DNA of 64,000 bases from Glandiceps talaboti (GCF_964340395.1 NC_135569.1:16114519-16178518); one strand, 5' to 3'. Numbered from the stretch's first letter, positions 13,529-25,365 are shown. Program-made: numbers and translations. Notes: generated from the letters alone by a model not told the origin.

Positions 13529-14384
13529 TGGGGAACTTGAAAATATTGCTTTAGTTGAAAACAGCTGGCTTGTGGTTAATACTTTGTTTGGGGTCATCCT
13601 CTGTACGTAAGCTGTCACGCAGAGAGACGATGAATTGTGTGCAACCCAGGCGTCCTTATTCTGCCTGAGGGAGAAACATTTCAGGTGAACCAAATATTCA
13701 TGATTGATCACAACCCTACCCTAAGCAATTGTTATTAAACTTCAAATGAAAATAACATGCTCAACTGTTTTTAAGTGCATACCGACAAGTGCTGCAATAA
13801 AATATCTAGAACCAAGTTATGAATGATAATTACTGATATATTTCCTACTGTCATTCGAGGACAATTACACATATCAAATTAGTTTCCCTTAATCTCCCTA
13901 TTGTCTACAATTTCGGAGTATCAAAATAGTATTCATACATATTGCAAAGAGTTTCCCCCTAGCGCAGTCCTCCGCAAATGCAGGTAAAACATGACGGCGA
14001 TCGGGTCCCACAGTTGCAGACTTGCATCTCATTAATACTTGATGAGATCATAGGGGCACGGCTCATGTGTGTTGATGAACTGCCCGTCAATGCGTCCCAG
14101 TCTTGTCACAATAATTCCCTAACTCATCTACAGAGCACTGTCCACTGACCCAACACAGAAAACAACCAGCCACTCTGTACGCAGCTTCATCATTAACATT
14201 CAGTCATTTTTCTATGTTCTTCTCGACAGCGTGCAGCAAGACACATTCCAACGTATACACGTTTACGGATTAGTTCTGGATATGAGTGTACTGGGGTTTT
14301 CCCATGACAAACGTGGATCTAAGTTTCTCCTATCTGCGCGAACTCTTACAGGGGGAGCATAACTGACTATTATTTCATCCGAAG
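13529..14384 (+). promoter_or_regulatory. putative promoter and 5' UTR of the gene starting at 14385
   Basis: From about 13.96 kb to the ATG the DNA is visibly less AT-rich than its surroundings and free of simple repeats, as expected of 5' UTR or proximal promoter. In-frame TGA at 14364 closes the reading frame upstream of the ATG. No TATA box or initiator could be placed with confidence, so the transcription start is unknown. Confidence 0.35.
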
Positions 14385-14439
14385 ATGCTGGACGGGGTTC
14401 TCCTCTATATCATTGTAACGCTGCAGATTCTTTCTCAAG
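14385..14439 (+). CDS. candidate first coding exon encoding a signal peptide
   Basis: ATG at 14385 opens an 18-codon segment reading MLDGVLLYIIVTLQILSQ and then one base of the next codon before CAAG|GTAAGT, a textbook animal 5' splice site. The peptide has a short polar start followed by a hydrophobic run and a small/polar end, as in a secretory signal peptide. The frame is closed upstream by a TGA 21 bases before the ATG, which favours this start. The exon would end in phase 1. The product is unknown: it would be a secreted or membrane protein whose remaining exons lie downstream behind one or more large introns. No polished downstream exon was found, so the call rests on start, hydrophobicity and splice donor together. 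Confidence 0.4.
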
Positions 14440-16210
14440 GTAAGTTCAGCTTAAAAGTATGATTATTTATACAGTCATGAATGCAGGGAAATATATATGC
14501 ATGTCGTAACGTTTAATCATTAGTTATGTATTGATTATCTTAGACTCAGCGTGAAGTGTTTTATCTCAGTGTAAGCATATCTCTTTCTACTTTCTTAGTT
14601 AAATAATCGACAGCCCCAAACACTAGAATAGTGCAATTTATTACTACACGCGTGGAATATATATATTTGTACTAGTGCTGAATTTGTTACTACTGATTGT
14701 TGAGGTAATCGATGTCAAAAAATTCCCATGCTCCCGAATCGATGCTATAAATACCTGTCATAAATTGAGGCTGAATTCTCCTGACAATCGTGTTATTGCA
14801 TTAAGGGATTTTTTCATTTTGAAGGTAATTCTTCACCGATACCCATGATATTTGAAAATGTAGCGATCTACACTGGGAACCCATGGAGGAAGTTTTGCGC
14901 TGTCGCTCCGAATATTGAGCTGTGTTTTACGAATTTATTACACCATAAACGGCAATAAATAATATATATATATATATTATTTGACTCGCGTAAATTTGAA
15001 CTTTCGAAAATACGTCTGGGTTGATAACAAGAATGCTGATTTGACATAGCAACTATAGCTTACAGTTGGCGTACACGTCCTCGATGGTAAAACTTTCCGT
15101 ATTGTTGAAATGCTGAGTCTGAGGACATGCTTTACAATCGTCTCACGTCATATACAACGGCCACATACTTGACCTTGTACATCTACTACCAATTACAATT
15201 TATAATTAAGTTTTAATCAGCCTTGAAGGACTCGATTATAAACAGAATTTCATATTTTTTCCACAACATGTTTTTTTTTTTTTTTTATCGGAGTTAAAAA
15301 TACTAGATTATAAATTTCATAAAGAATTTCATATTTATAAGTCGTTCCATTTTATTACGCTAACGTTTCTGAAGTTGTATCATTTTAATTACATGGTTCC
15401 CACCATGTTTTTGATTACATTTTTAATTGTACTCATAAAAAAAACCTTAGATGAATTCGAAAAACAGTCAACCTTATATCATCCCATATGTTAAGTTTTG
15501 TATGACTTCTCCTTACTTTCACCTCCTGATAATTATTTACAAAAGCAATCATTTATCTTGTCATGACATCTAACTGATTACCTTCAAGGAGTCATTGCTT
15601 TATTTTAATGCACAAGTTACATTTATACATTTTTTCAATTTCCAGTTTGTGTTTGCTTGTACCTAAAATATTCGTATCATGTATAATAAGTCATTAGCTG
15701 TCATAAAGATGAGTGTACATCATTATTCGTGATATTTGTATAAGTATACAATAGACAGTGAGTGATGGAACATCTCATTCCTGTATATGTAAAGTTTTAA
15801 CATGAAGACAATGCCTATTATTACTCGTTGTCGTAATGGGACAAACCATTTTATATGTTGAACTAGTGAATGACATTTGGTTTGTGATAATATTTTATTG
15901 TTTTCGATATGAATTACAGTATGAAAACATCCTTATATAGCAAACAAATTAGATTTCGTAGACACTTACAACGCGTAAAGAATAGGTCGGTTTTCCGTGG
16001 AGTAACTGTACTACAGTATTCCATCGTTTGTCTTAATCCGTCCATTTTATAATGACAATTGACTGTATGTCCAGGTTTATTTATTTATCTCTGTGTAAGG
16101 AAGCGTCAACATGTTTGATTGAAGTGGTCATATTGATAACTAATCGGTTATTTCGTACAACTTCGTTGGATGTTACAAATTGTTATCCTGTTCTAATGAA
16201 TAAGTTCACT

Positions 16211-16256
<46 letters not shown>
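16211..16256. repeat. (ATG)n trinucleotide repeat
   Basis: Fifteen consecutive ATG units. The poly-methionine frame across it is a repeat artefact. Confidence 0.95.
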
Positions 16257-16259
<3 letters not shown>

Positions 16260-16800
16260 TCAAATACAACTTTAATAACACCATGAGAAAGAAAATGTTT
16301 GAAATCAAAACATTTTATATAAACGTCCATTTAAGACAAAACATTTCAGTTGACTTATTTTTCGTGTTTCTTCATCGGTCTAGTTGTGATAAGTAATTCC
16401 CTTTTTTATATTCCTAAGGTATCATCATTGCGACAACCAAACAAATTAACATTGATAAGCAAACAACATAATGGGCCATGACGTGTGTACAGGAAATAAA
16501 TCCTCAAAATTGGTACTTGTTTTTGTAAATAAGATGACGAATTTCTCATGTGAAAAGTGCATTTCATTACGTTTTATATTATGATGGCGTTTTCCAATTC
16601 AAGCATGAATAAAGATAATATCTTACGATATACACGATTTCCATTGACGCAGCTGCTTCATATAATGAATTGTATAGTGTAAATATGAAAGCAAACAATC
16701 CAAACAATGAGAGAAACAAACAAAATTATAATTTATACCAGCTTGTGCACATTACAAACATAAACAGAGATCCAGCATCGAAGCACCACATATTCATTGA

Positions 16801-16850
16801 CGTGTGTGTGTGTGGGGGGGGGGGGTTGTGTGTGTGCGCGCGTGCATGCA
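16801..16850. repeat. (GT)n with an internal poly(G) run and GC-purine/pyrimidine tail
   Basis: TG units, then about eleven G, then GTGTGCGCGCG and a GCATGCATGC palindrome. The alternating purine/pyrimidine half has Z-DNA-type composition. Confidence 0.9.
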
Positions 16851-16943
16851 TGCCGGAGTGTTTGTGCGAAATGGGCTTTAAGGTGTTGCACATAAAGTGA
16901 CAAACAATGTAGCAGACGGTCTTTATATCTTTGATGTACCTTT

Positions 16944-17657
16944 AGATGGTATTCCCTAATAGTTTCTTTTGTTCAGCCAAATAAAATACGAATGACCTAA
17001 GGGGAATTTGTCACTACAAGTTGTTAGACGAGTAGTAACAACCCTTAGGAGTATTTTCCATCTGAATGAAGACAGCTATTGGAGAACAACTTAATTATAC
17101 GAGTGCCAGTAATATCAAAGAAATATCAGGGAAAGTATTGGCAATTCTCTGTACCTGCAATAGCTTTTTACCTCATGCTAGAGGGTCAAAATAGAACAAG
17201 AATGTCGACTTATTATTATGCGCGCCTGTAGTAATGCATGTGAAGCGCGTAGAGCGGAAATTTTGGTGTCGACCAAGAAACGAATGTTTGTTATTTTTCC
17301 AATGCGCCTATACATTTTATGATGTGCCTAGAGTATATAATTCATAGTTTTTGTTCATCTTGACTCGTGCATGGTCTACATACAAACTAATGACAGTAGA
17401 CTTCATGTTACGTAATGGCAATCAAATTTGTTTCTTTGAAATGTAAGTGATAAACCAAAAGAAACGTTCAACCTCTAGACGACAAAGAATGGATAACAAA
17501 GTATTCTACAGATTGAAGCAGGGGATATGGTGTAATTATGTTATTCTCGAATGTTTTTTCTTCATTTAGCCGGTCTATCGATTCGCAGTGACAAAGACCC
17601 CTTAGGTCACTCGTATTTTGCTTGGCTGAACGAAGAAAATATTGGGGAATGACATCT
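16944..17657. mobile_element. Non-autonomous DNA element with ~85-bp terminal inverted repeats
   Basis: The left segment from 16944 (AGATGGTATTCCCTAAT, later GTTCAGCCAAATAAAATAC and GACCTAAGGGG) matches the reverse complement of the right segment ending at 17657 over roughly 85 bp with mostly scattered substitutions. The inside (about 540 bp) has no open frame, so the element would depend on transposase in trans. A solitary, more diverged copy of the same terminus lies at 48663-48733, showing that this is a dispersed family. The exact outer ends and target duplication are not clear, so no superfamily is named. Confidence 0.75.
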
Positions 17658-17950
17658 GGAAATAAAAAAATGATATTGATCCTCAGTAATTACATTCATC
17701 CAAGCCTAGCTGCTGTTATTATAGTTATGTTTTTTATGTAATGATAAAACTCATGACAGGTATACTCGACCGAAAAGGACGTAGATATCAAAAGAACCAC
17801 CCCTTTCATTCGTAACAATGGCTGTCATGTTTTTTATGAGAAAATATAATAGTATTTTTCCAAATAAACAGATATTGCGACAAGAAAACATAGTGATTGA
17901 TAGTACCAACTGTGACTCACAACCATCCAAATATGGGAATGCCTATTAGC
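17658..17950. other. AT-rich unique DNA
   Basis: Nothing recognised between the inverted-repeat element and the tandem array that follows. Confidence 0.4.
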
Positions 17951-18435
17951 GCTACAGTGCCATTGGCATTTCATAATAAACGTAACATGACAGTAATTAT
18001 ATTGTTATTTTTTAAATAATACAGTAAGCCGTAAACAATATCTGCAGGTCTTAATAGCGACTTGGTTTTGACAATGTGCTACAGTGCCATTGGCATTCCA
18101 TAACGTAATATAGCAGTAATTATATTGTTATTTTTTAAATAATACTGCAGGTCTTAATTTAGCGACTTGCTTTTAATAATGTGCTACAGTGCCATTGGCA
18201 TTTCATAACGAAACATGACAGTAATTATATTATTATTTAAAAAAAATAATGATACAGTAAACGGTAAACATTAACAGCATCTGCAGGTCTTAATTGTGAC
18301 TTGCTTTTGATAATGTGCTACATTGCCATTGGCATTTCATAGCATAACATGGCTGTAATTATATTGTTATTTTTTTTCAATAATAAAGCAACCCGTAAAC
18401 CACATATGTATGTCATAAAACAGCTTTTGATAATA
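17951..18435. repeat. diverged tandem repeat, ~105-134 bp units, four copies
   Basis: Units begin with GCTACAGTGCCATTGGCATT-like sequence at 17951, 18078, 18183 and 18317. Each continues through TAATTATATTRTTATTTTTT, an ATAATACAGTAA segment and CTGCAGGTCTTAAT. Length differences come from indels in the A/T stretches and loss of the GTAAACAATAT segment in the second unit. No coding potential. The first three units are most alike and the last is the most diverged. Confidence 0.9.
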
Positions 18436-19387
18436 GGGTGACATATTTTGTCATGTATTCATTCATATGTTATGACAATTGACATCATTTTACACTCAGA
18501 CACAATTAAAGATGAGAATGCGTTTTTCAATACGCATCGAAAGAATGGGCAAGAATGAGTTAAATATTCAATTTGTCGATTGAGTCATACCAAATGGCAT
18601 TATATACATCATCATATGAAATAAATCAAGGTTGGTGCAAATTATTTTGGGGAAAATTTGTTTATTGAATGTGCATTGTCGTGTAACATTAAAGTTTCAG
18701 AACTGTTGTTGTTAATGGCAATGTGTTCCTGAGATGGAGTTGAAAATTGATCTGACAATTTTCTGGTTTCACGACAGATTAAGTTATTTTTTACAAGTAC
18801 TACAAAACCACAACTATCGTTCTTAATATATAAGTCACGATAGGTAACTTATCGAGGCCATCTACAAAGAAAGAATTTTGTCTGAGTTTTACCTGCTTCT
18901 TGCGGACAGCAAGGGTAGTAATTATCAGCCTTGGCAATCTTCTTTGTTGCATTACTTTGCCTTGTGATATTTCCAGTTATCCGCTGATCATGTGCGTCTA
19001 TTCCCCTGTCTGTTCTCAATAGTAAACAATATCATGGACGATCATCTGTCATTAATGATCGGTGAATCCTAACTCTATGTGAACCTTCACCAGTCACAAG
19101 TGAGTAAATATCCCCAAACTTGAGATGTCCTTTAAAACAAGTATCAACATAATGACATGGAAACTCTTCAATCTGTCTGTGTTTCTTATTTTCAATCGCA
19201 ATCTGTCTGTCCGTCGCAGTTGTTCATGTGTCCACACAATTGCTCCGGATGACGGGATTAATTGTCTAAACACTGTGTAGCGATTAGCTAGCAGCGTCTA
19301 ATAAATACATTTGCTTTTATCATAATGTTTTTCTTTTTAACAATCCGATATTATATTGCAACGCCTGCATGCCCGTATGTATGCCCG
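18436..19387. other. unique DNA, no gene supported
   Basis: Scanned on both strands without finding an exon-like segment, repeat family or RNA gene. Confidence 0.4.
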
Positions 19388-19443
19388 TATGTATGTATGT
19401 ATGTATGTATGTATGTATGTATGTATGTATGTATGTATGTATG
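19388..19443. repeat. (TATG)n microsatellite, left array
   Basis: About fourteen TATG units, with imperfect CCGTATG copies just upstream. Confidence 0.95.
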
Positions 19444-19740
19444 TCGAAAGAAATGCATAAGGAACTTGTGAGACAGTCCGAATAAATAGATGTAATGCGA
19501 CGTTTCGAATAAAAATTCTTTTTCAAAGTATTTATAGGAAAGACATATTAGGTAAACACCTGAATATATCTGAATGTTATGGAACCGAATGACAACCGCG
19601 CGTGATTAACGGTTATACGTGTGAAAAGTTCTAATATTCACACGCATCAAATAGAACCCAATTGAACACGCCTGAAATATAAAAAAGCGTGATTAGACCG
19701 GGAATGACGTGGATAATCTATTAATTCCAAGTATTTCTTC

Positions 19741-19782
19741 TATGTATGTATGTATGTATGTATGTATGTATGTATGTATGTA
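19741..19782. repeat. (TATG)n microsatellite, right array
   Basis: About ten TATG units in the same orientation as the array at 19388, leaving a 297-bp non-repetitive segment between the two. Confidence 0.95.
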
Positions 19783-22269
19783 CGTCTGAGTCTGGAGGAC
19801 TGTAAACACAGTGGCGCTGATGATATCCTGTTGGAAGGTGATGACAGTACATGCTGAAACATAGAAAAGGTAGTCCTGGTGTATGTAGGTTCTCCGTAGA
19901 TGGTATTTGAAGTACCCGAGTGACTTTCTTTGTTAACGTTAGATGGACGATGTTGATACTAATATGAATAGAAATGTATGAGTGGCTTTTTGAAAGTGAT
20001 CTGCCTTGTCAATATGTGTCTAAAGAATGTTCAATGGCTTCACTCTTTCACGCGATCGTCTGTGGGTAAACTCGTTTTTAAATTAAATACTATCAACAAT
20101 GGAAACGCACTAGCCGGTAAAATGAAGTTTGAAGAGTACATTAGTAATGACTATATTTATGGTTTAGTCTGATCAATATGTACAATACTGTTAACCGAAC
20201 AAAGACTGGCATCTTGCACGGCAGGTTTGCATTTTATATTGTCGATGGAATTAAAATGAGACCATTTATTCGTCGACTTATCTCGCTGATCTAGGTGTAT
20301 TATAACACAGTAGACGTTTGTCTGCTTAGCAGTCTGCTCACATTTGGATCTTGTATTATATTGAACGTCAAAGCATGTATATGCCATATGTGATTATACA
20401 CCAACATGTTGGAAAGAAAAGACGCTATGGGGTTGTAGATTGCGGCAGCATTAGGACGAAGAGGGATAAAATAATTGCCAATCTATAAATCAGCATTATG
20501 TATGTATGTTTTTATCCGTTTCATCACGTTGTTATACAGTTTGAATATATAATACTACTATAAATACCGACAGAATTTCAACTCGTTTTAAAATCAATCG
20601 AGTTAGCTGTTCGACGAAAACATTGTATATCTAGATTTATGGCAACTGTATCCTTCACTTTTGTGACAAAGCTGTGTTGTTTACGGCGCCAAGGAAATAA
20701 TGGGAAAGGATTGTTTGATAATGTCTAATCTCGTTGTAAATTCAGCCACATAAAACGAGATTGTTGCAGTGGCAATGACCGACAAACACGTCACGCATAC
20801 TTACAAGTTTCACTAATTATACATCTCTCAGCTGTCGCCTTAGTTTGACGATGTCAACATAAATGAAATTCGCTTGAAGGAATGCTTGAACAAATTAAGA
20901 ACAGTGTGGTCAAAGGATAATTCAAAACTTGCCATTCTGTTTGTTTTGAAAAATAACACTTGACAACACAGCTTGTGAACAGGTGTAGTTTTCAAAATAA
21001 ACACGACGGTTTAGTCCTTTTTCTTGTTATTATTAAACTGAAAAGCAGCACACTGAATTGGAGTATAAGCAGACATGTATTGGCGACAGACATGATCCAG
21101 ACACTAACCATTTCTTTTCGTGGTGTATTATTGCTGACAGTTATAGAAATATGTTGACATCAAACCCTATATAGCTATATCCACACATTCGACATTCACA
21201 ATGTAATATATATAATATACTAGTGTATATTTTGAATTGTACAGTTTTGTATTGTAGTTTTAAATTCAATACCAAGTGTAGGATTAGTTAGTTAAGTTTT
21301 TAAGGCTTGAAGAGAATAAAAATACGACCTGTATGTCTTTGAATACTTCAAGTTAATAAAAAAACGAAAATAAAAATAATAATTATACCAATAACATATA
21401 TTTGAAGTGCTTGAGATGTGGTCTTAAATCCAATGTATGTGCATTGCAGCAAATACCTTTATCAACAGCATTACGTCATATAGTTTTCACATTCTTAAAA
21501 CGATTTTATGTAATGCAATGTGTCATGATACAACTCTAACAGTTAATGCTAGTTATGTAGACTATAGGCAAAAGAACAGTCCACCGTGTCCATTTATTGA
21601 ATTCATCCTGGTATTCAGCACACACTGCTTGTCTGTGCTCTGGATGAAGATGAGTCTTTTCAGGGCAGCAGGTGTGTTCCTAAAAAAAATAATCGATATA
21701 CCGTGAAGGAGACCGTGGTAATGGAGGGTACATTCAAGTGAACATTAAATTGCTTTTATTAATTACTCAAAGAGGTAGTTAAGCTATACATGATTTCTTC
21801 ATGTTCAAAATATTACATTAATATAGATTAAATAAATATATATTATATTTCCAAAATACATGTGTACTGCTTTGCTCTCCATCTGGTTCCTTTAAAACCC
21901 AACTTGTTACATTTATTAATGTTTACGCTTGCCGTGTCCACTTGGCTTGTGCAGTACAATTAAGGCATGTGATATAATACAAGGAACACAGGGAATATCT
22001 GCTTAACTGATAATGGTTTGAACTCAAATGCATTATAATTAGCATTTATGATGTATCTTATTATTCAGCTAACCTCCATTTTAATGGTGAAGGCCATTCT
22101 TTTAAATTTACTACTAATTTATGGAAACTAATGGGCATGTTATACTTCATGAAATTAGTTGGACTACACATCAATGATATGTTTAAGAGCTATTTATTGT
22201 TGTAGGCAATTGCTGCCGAGTCATGCTGTAATTTTAGTAGCAAACGCCGAAACAACTATGATGTGTTTT
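19783..22269. other. AT-rich DNA, no gene supported
   Basis: Several 60-90 codon frames on both strands (for example + strand 21437-21706) show no recognised domain or splice context. No repeat family seen. Confidence 0.4.
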
Positions 22270-22875
22270 ACCTCCGTAAGAGAGTGTTATGTTATGCTTT
22301 TGTCTGTCTGTCTGTCTGTCTGTTTGTTTGTTTGTTTGTCTGTCTGTTTTGTTTGTTTGTTTGTTTGTTTGTTTGTTTTTATTGTTTGTGTGTGTGAGGG
22401 TGTGGTGTGTGGGTGTGTGTGTCTGTCTGTCTGTGGACACGATAACTAAAAGACTACTGCACAGATTCTGATGAAACTTGTTATACATCTTCCAAATATC
22501 AACACAAGAACTGGTTATATTGTGGTAAACATCGAACGAAGCTTAATTAGTAATTTGCATTATTAATGATTTTAAGTATTTAGGCTATATTTTAAGAATG
22601 CAAACTTCAAATTCAACATGATTTGGCATATACATTGAGCATAACATAGCGCATCTCTGCTTTAAAGTGTGTTGATTTAGCTTATACTTTTAATGAATAT
22701 TCTGCATAAATTAATGAGATTTGATAATTAGGCTATATCGTAAGAATGCAAGTTCAAATTCAATATAATTTGGCACAGATATAGCTAGGCTATATCTTAA
22801 TAAGAATGCATTCCAACAATGTGTGTAAGAGCTAAGACCTACGGTTTGCCCTTATGGGAGGCATTCAGTTAAAAC
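22270..22875 (+). mobile_element. pearl-like / Helitron-like non-autonomous element, copy 1
   Basis: The left end ACCTCCGTAAG (22270) and the right end CCCTTATGGGAGGC (22849-22862) are imperfect inverted repeats, and the conserved ATTCAGTTAAAA follows on the right. Inside the left end is a (TCTG)n/(TTTG)n microsatellite (about 22301-22436). Next come a GGACACGATAACTAAAAG leader and about two diverged core units containing TTTGCAT, AATTAGGCTATATC and TTCAAATTCAA. No protein is encoded. The layout (short inverted ends, tetranucleotide tract, then tandem cores) is that described for pearl-type elements of bivalves and related Helitron-like non-autonomous families. The family name is inferred from layout, not from a database match. 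Confidence 0.75.
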
Positions 22876-24480
22876 CTTGTTATATTAAATTTCAACACGG
22901 ATTGTCGCACATCGGATATTACTAGACTAGTCACTGTTCGTCGATCTATGCTGTAAGGTTATGCAAAGGATGTTTCTATTACTACTGACCCCTTTGAAAG
23001 TTTAATAGTCTCGCTGATCTTAACCGGAAAGAGTTAATTCAATTTGAATGTTTAAGGCAATTGGAAATAAGATAGAACTATTCCGTGTTTCTGTAATCAT
23101 GAACTTTGACACGGTGACGTCATAACACATTGGCTTGATTTATATTTAAAAAAGTAACATGTAGACTAACTTTGTGTGCGTGTGTGTGTGCGTGCGTGCG
23201 TGCGTGCGTGCGTGCTATACTATTTTCATATGAAAAGAAGACCACGTTCTAAGATTAGACAATAGTTTGACCTTGCTCTTATTGATGATTTCTGTCTATA
23301 TTTTATCTAAACCGAGGTTAAAATGCAATTCTAAGGCCGTCTGTGATGTCAGTATATCTATGAAGTGTTGCTTGTAACGCTGGGCATAAACGATTTGTTA
23401 CATTTTCGCCTGTAGAATTGTTGGCCTGTGTTAACTCAATCTTAGTTAACTTATTTAAGTGTTAAATAACTTGAACAAACGTCAGTAACCGTGACTATTA
23501 CTAAAAGGCTATAAACTAAATATATCAAATTGTACTCTTTTCATGTTGTTTTGCATTTGTAGGTGTCAAGTTATAGGGTAACAGAAAATATATTCAATCA
23601 TTCGCTCTCAGTATGACTTGGCGAAGAACGAATTCTGCTAATAAGTTAATGCGATAGCTACAAATGAATACGACGTAATACATATAAAATTTGATATATC
23701 TTTGATGTACACAGTCAAAATGATTATGCCAAATTCGAATTGGTATATATACCAAGTAAACTGAGAATAATTAAATATACACACGTGCATAGAATAGCTC
23801 ATACCATATCGTACACGAGATCAAGACAGTATTATGAAAACACAATTAACTTCTTTATCGTATTAAAGGTTAGCATTGCGTACTTAGAAGAACTTGCTGA
23901 TCTTTTCAGTCTCTAAAGTTATTTAATACAGTCAGTAATATAACTTGACAGAGTTATTATGTCGATTAATTAACTCATATATGTTACTTTATCTAATTAT
24001 TCATGTTACTTTGAATGATAATTTATGTTAATTGTCCTACTCATTTATTTTATCTGACCTCTCATGACGGTTAATATCTTTAATTAATGTTATTTGACCC
24101 TTTTATATGTTAATTTACCATTGTTACTACATTTTTGCGTCCAATAGGTTTAAAGTTTTGAACTAGTATGTTTACAAAGTGTAACATATATAGGGTTGAA
24201 CAAAGGGAGGTATATCTTCGGATTTGTGGTGAAAGCTACCGTCAGTCCAACTACAATGTTGATGTACCAGAGAGGAGACATGGACTTGAAAATAAATGTA
24301 ATGGGTTTGAAAGGAAAACAAAGTACGTATATGACATAACATACATCAGATCACTGTAACTGATAAAGCTAATAAACGTCGTCAGAATTATTGCACTTGA
24401 CATGTATTTGGCTATGTTTTGGATTTCATGTAAGGATCAAATGAAGAGCTATTTACTACAGTCACTTTGTTTTAAACTCT
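22876..24480. other. AT-rich DNA with a short (TGCG)n tract
   Basis: A TG/TGCG repeat lies at 23173-23215. The rest shows no exon, RNA gene or repeat family. Frames such as + strand 24168-24359 are not supported by any motif. Confidence 0.4.
23115..23122. promoter_or_regulatory. perfect CRE palindrome TGACGTCA
   Basis: Exact cAMP-response-element octamer in otherwise AT-rich DNA. Function is not shown. Confidence 0.25.
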
Positions 24481-24785
24481 TTGTATTGTATTGTATTGTA
24501 TTGTATTGTATTGTATTGTATTGTATTGTATTGTATTGTATTGTATTGAATTGTATTGTGTTGTGTTGTGTTGTGTTGTGTTGTATTGTATTGCATTGTG
24601 TTGCCTTGTGTCATATTGTATTGTATCACATTTTACAATATCGCATCGCCTTCCTTGTATTGTATTGTATTGTATTGTATCGTATCGTATCGTATCGTAT
24701 TGTATTGTATTGTATTGTATTGTATTGTATTGTATTGTATTGTATTGTATTGTATTTCATTATATTGTACTATTGTACTGTATTG
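24481..24785. repeat. pentanucleotide array (TTGTA)n with TTGTG and TCGTA sub-blocks
   Basis: The array opens with about a dozen TTGTA units and switches to TTGTG units near 24557. It degenerates between about 24590 and 24655, then returns as TTGTA, a block of four TCGTA units (about 24680-24698), and a long final TTGTA block. Blocks of identical variants side by side point to local duplication of mutated units. The cysteine/valine/leucine-rich frames over it are artefacts. Confidence 0.95.
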
Positions 24786-25145
24786 CAATGTAATTTTTTT
24801 ATTTCGGTGAAGGTGCAGTGTATAACTATTGTGAATTTCAACAGAAAACACAAAACTCTGGAGCTGTAAACATAAGAATATAATCTGTGCGTGTTTAATG
24901 TTTGTGATTACACAAACAACTTTGTACTATAAGTGAGATATGTACTTATTTGAATTATGTAAGAATACAAAACAAATGCCGTTATAAATCGCCTGAAGTA
25001 TTTCTTCGATATTTTATCTTCAACCTTTCTATGTCCATACAGTAGGAATATGGAGACCTCTTGAGATCATCGAGTTCTGTATGCCTGTTAAGAGGATTGG
25101 CTTAAAACTATCTAGTATTTGTCAAAACAGATAACATTATAAATA
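24786..25145. other. AT-rich unique DNA
   Basis: Nothing recognised. Confidence 0.4.
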
Positions 25146-25365
25146 ATGTCGTATTAATCACCTAGTGTCAAGTTTTTGTTAAAACATTTAACGTCAAAAT
25201 ATCGTATTAATCGGCTAGTGTGCAGTTTTTGTTTTTAAAAAATAGTGTCAAAACACGTCATATTAATCGGCTAGGTTCCAGTGTTAAAACAAATAGCGTC
25301 AAAGCAAATATTATATTAATCGGCTAGGGTCCAGAAATATAGTGTCAAAGCAAATACTTAGTCTA
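25146..25365. repeat. diverged tandem repeat, 53-56 bp units, four copies
   Basis: TATTAATCGGCTAG-type cores begin at about 25151, 25204, 25260 and 25313. Each is followed by a TGTCAAAA/TGTTAAAAC spacer. Substitutions and small indels distinguish the units. No coding frame. Confidence 0.85.

Larger units (their letters stand above)
14440..16943. other. putative intronic DNA with small simple repeats
   Basis: AT-rich and without a supported exon. It holds a 16-base poly(T) at 15271, (ATG)n at 16211-16256, and a GT/G-run/GC mixed tract at 16801-16850. If the exon at 14385-14439 is real, this is the start of its first intron. Confidence 0.4.

Noticed and set aside
17951-18435. Possible CRISPR or centromeric satellite
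   Set aside because: Only four diverged units with no spacers and no further extension.
24402-24869. 155-codon frame of YCIVL repeats and overlapping frames
   Set aside because: Translation of the TTGTA pentanucleotide array; a 5-base unit gives a 5-residue repeat in every frame.
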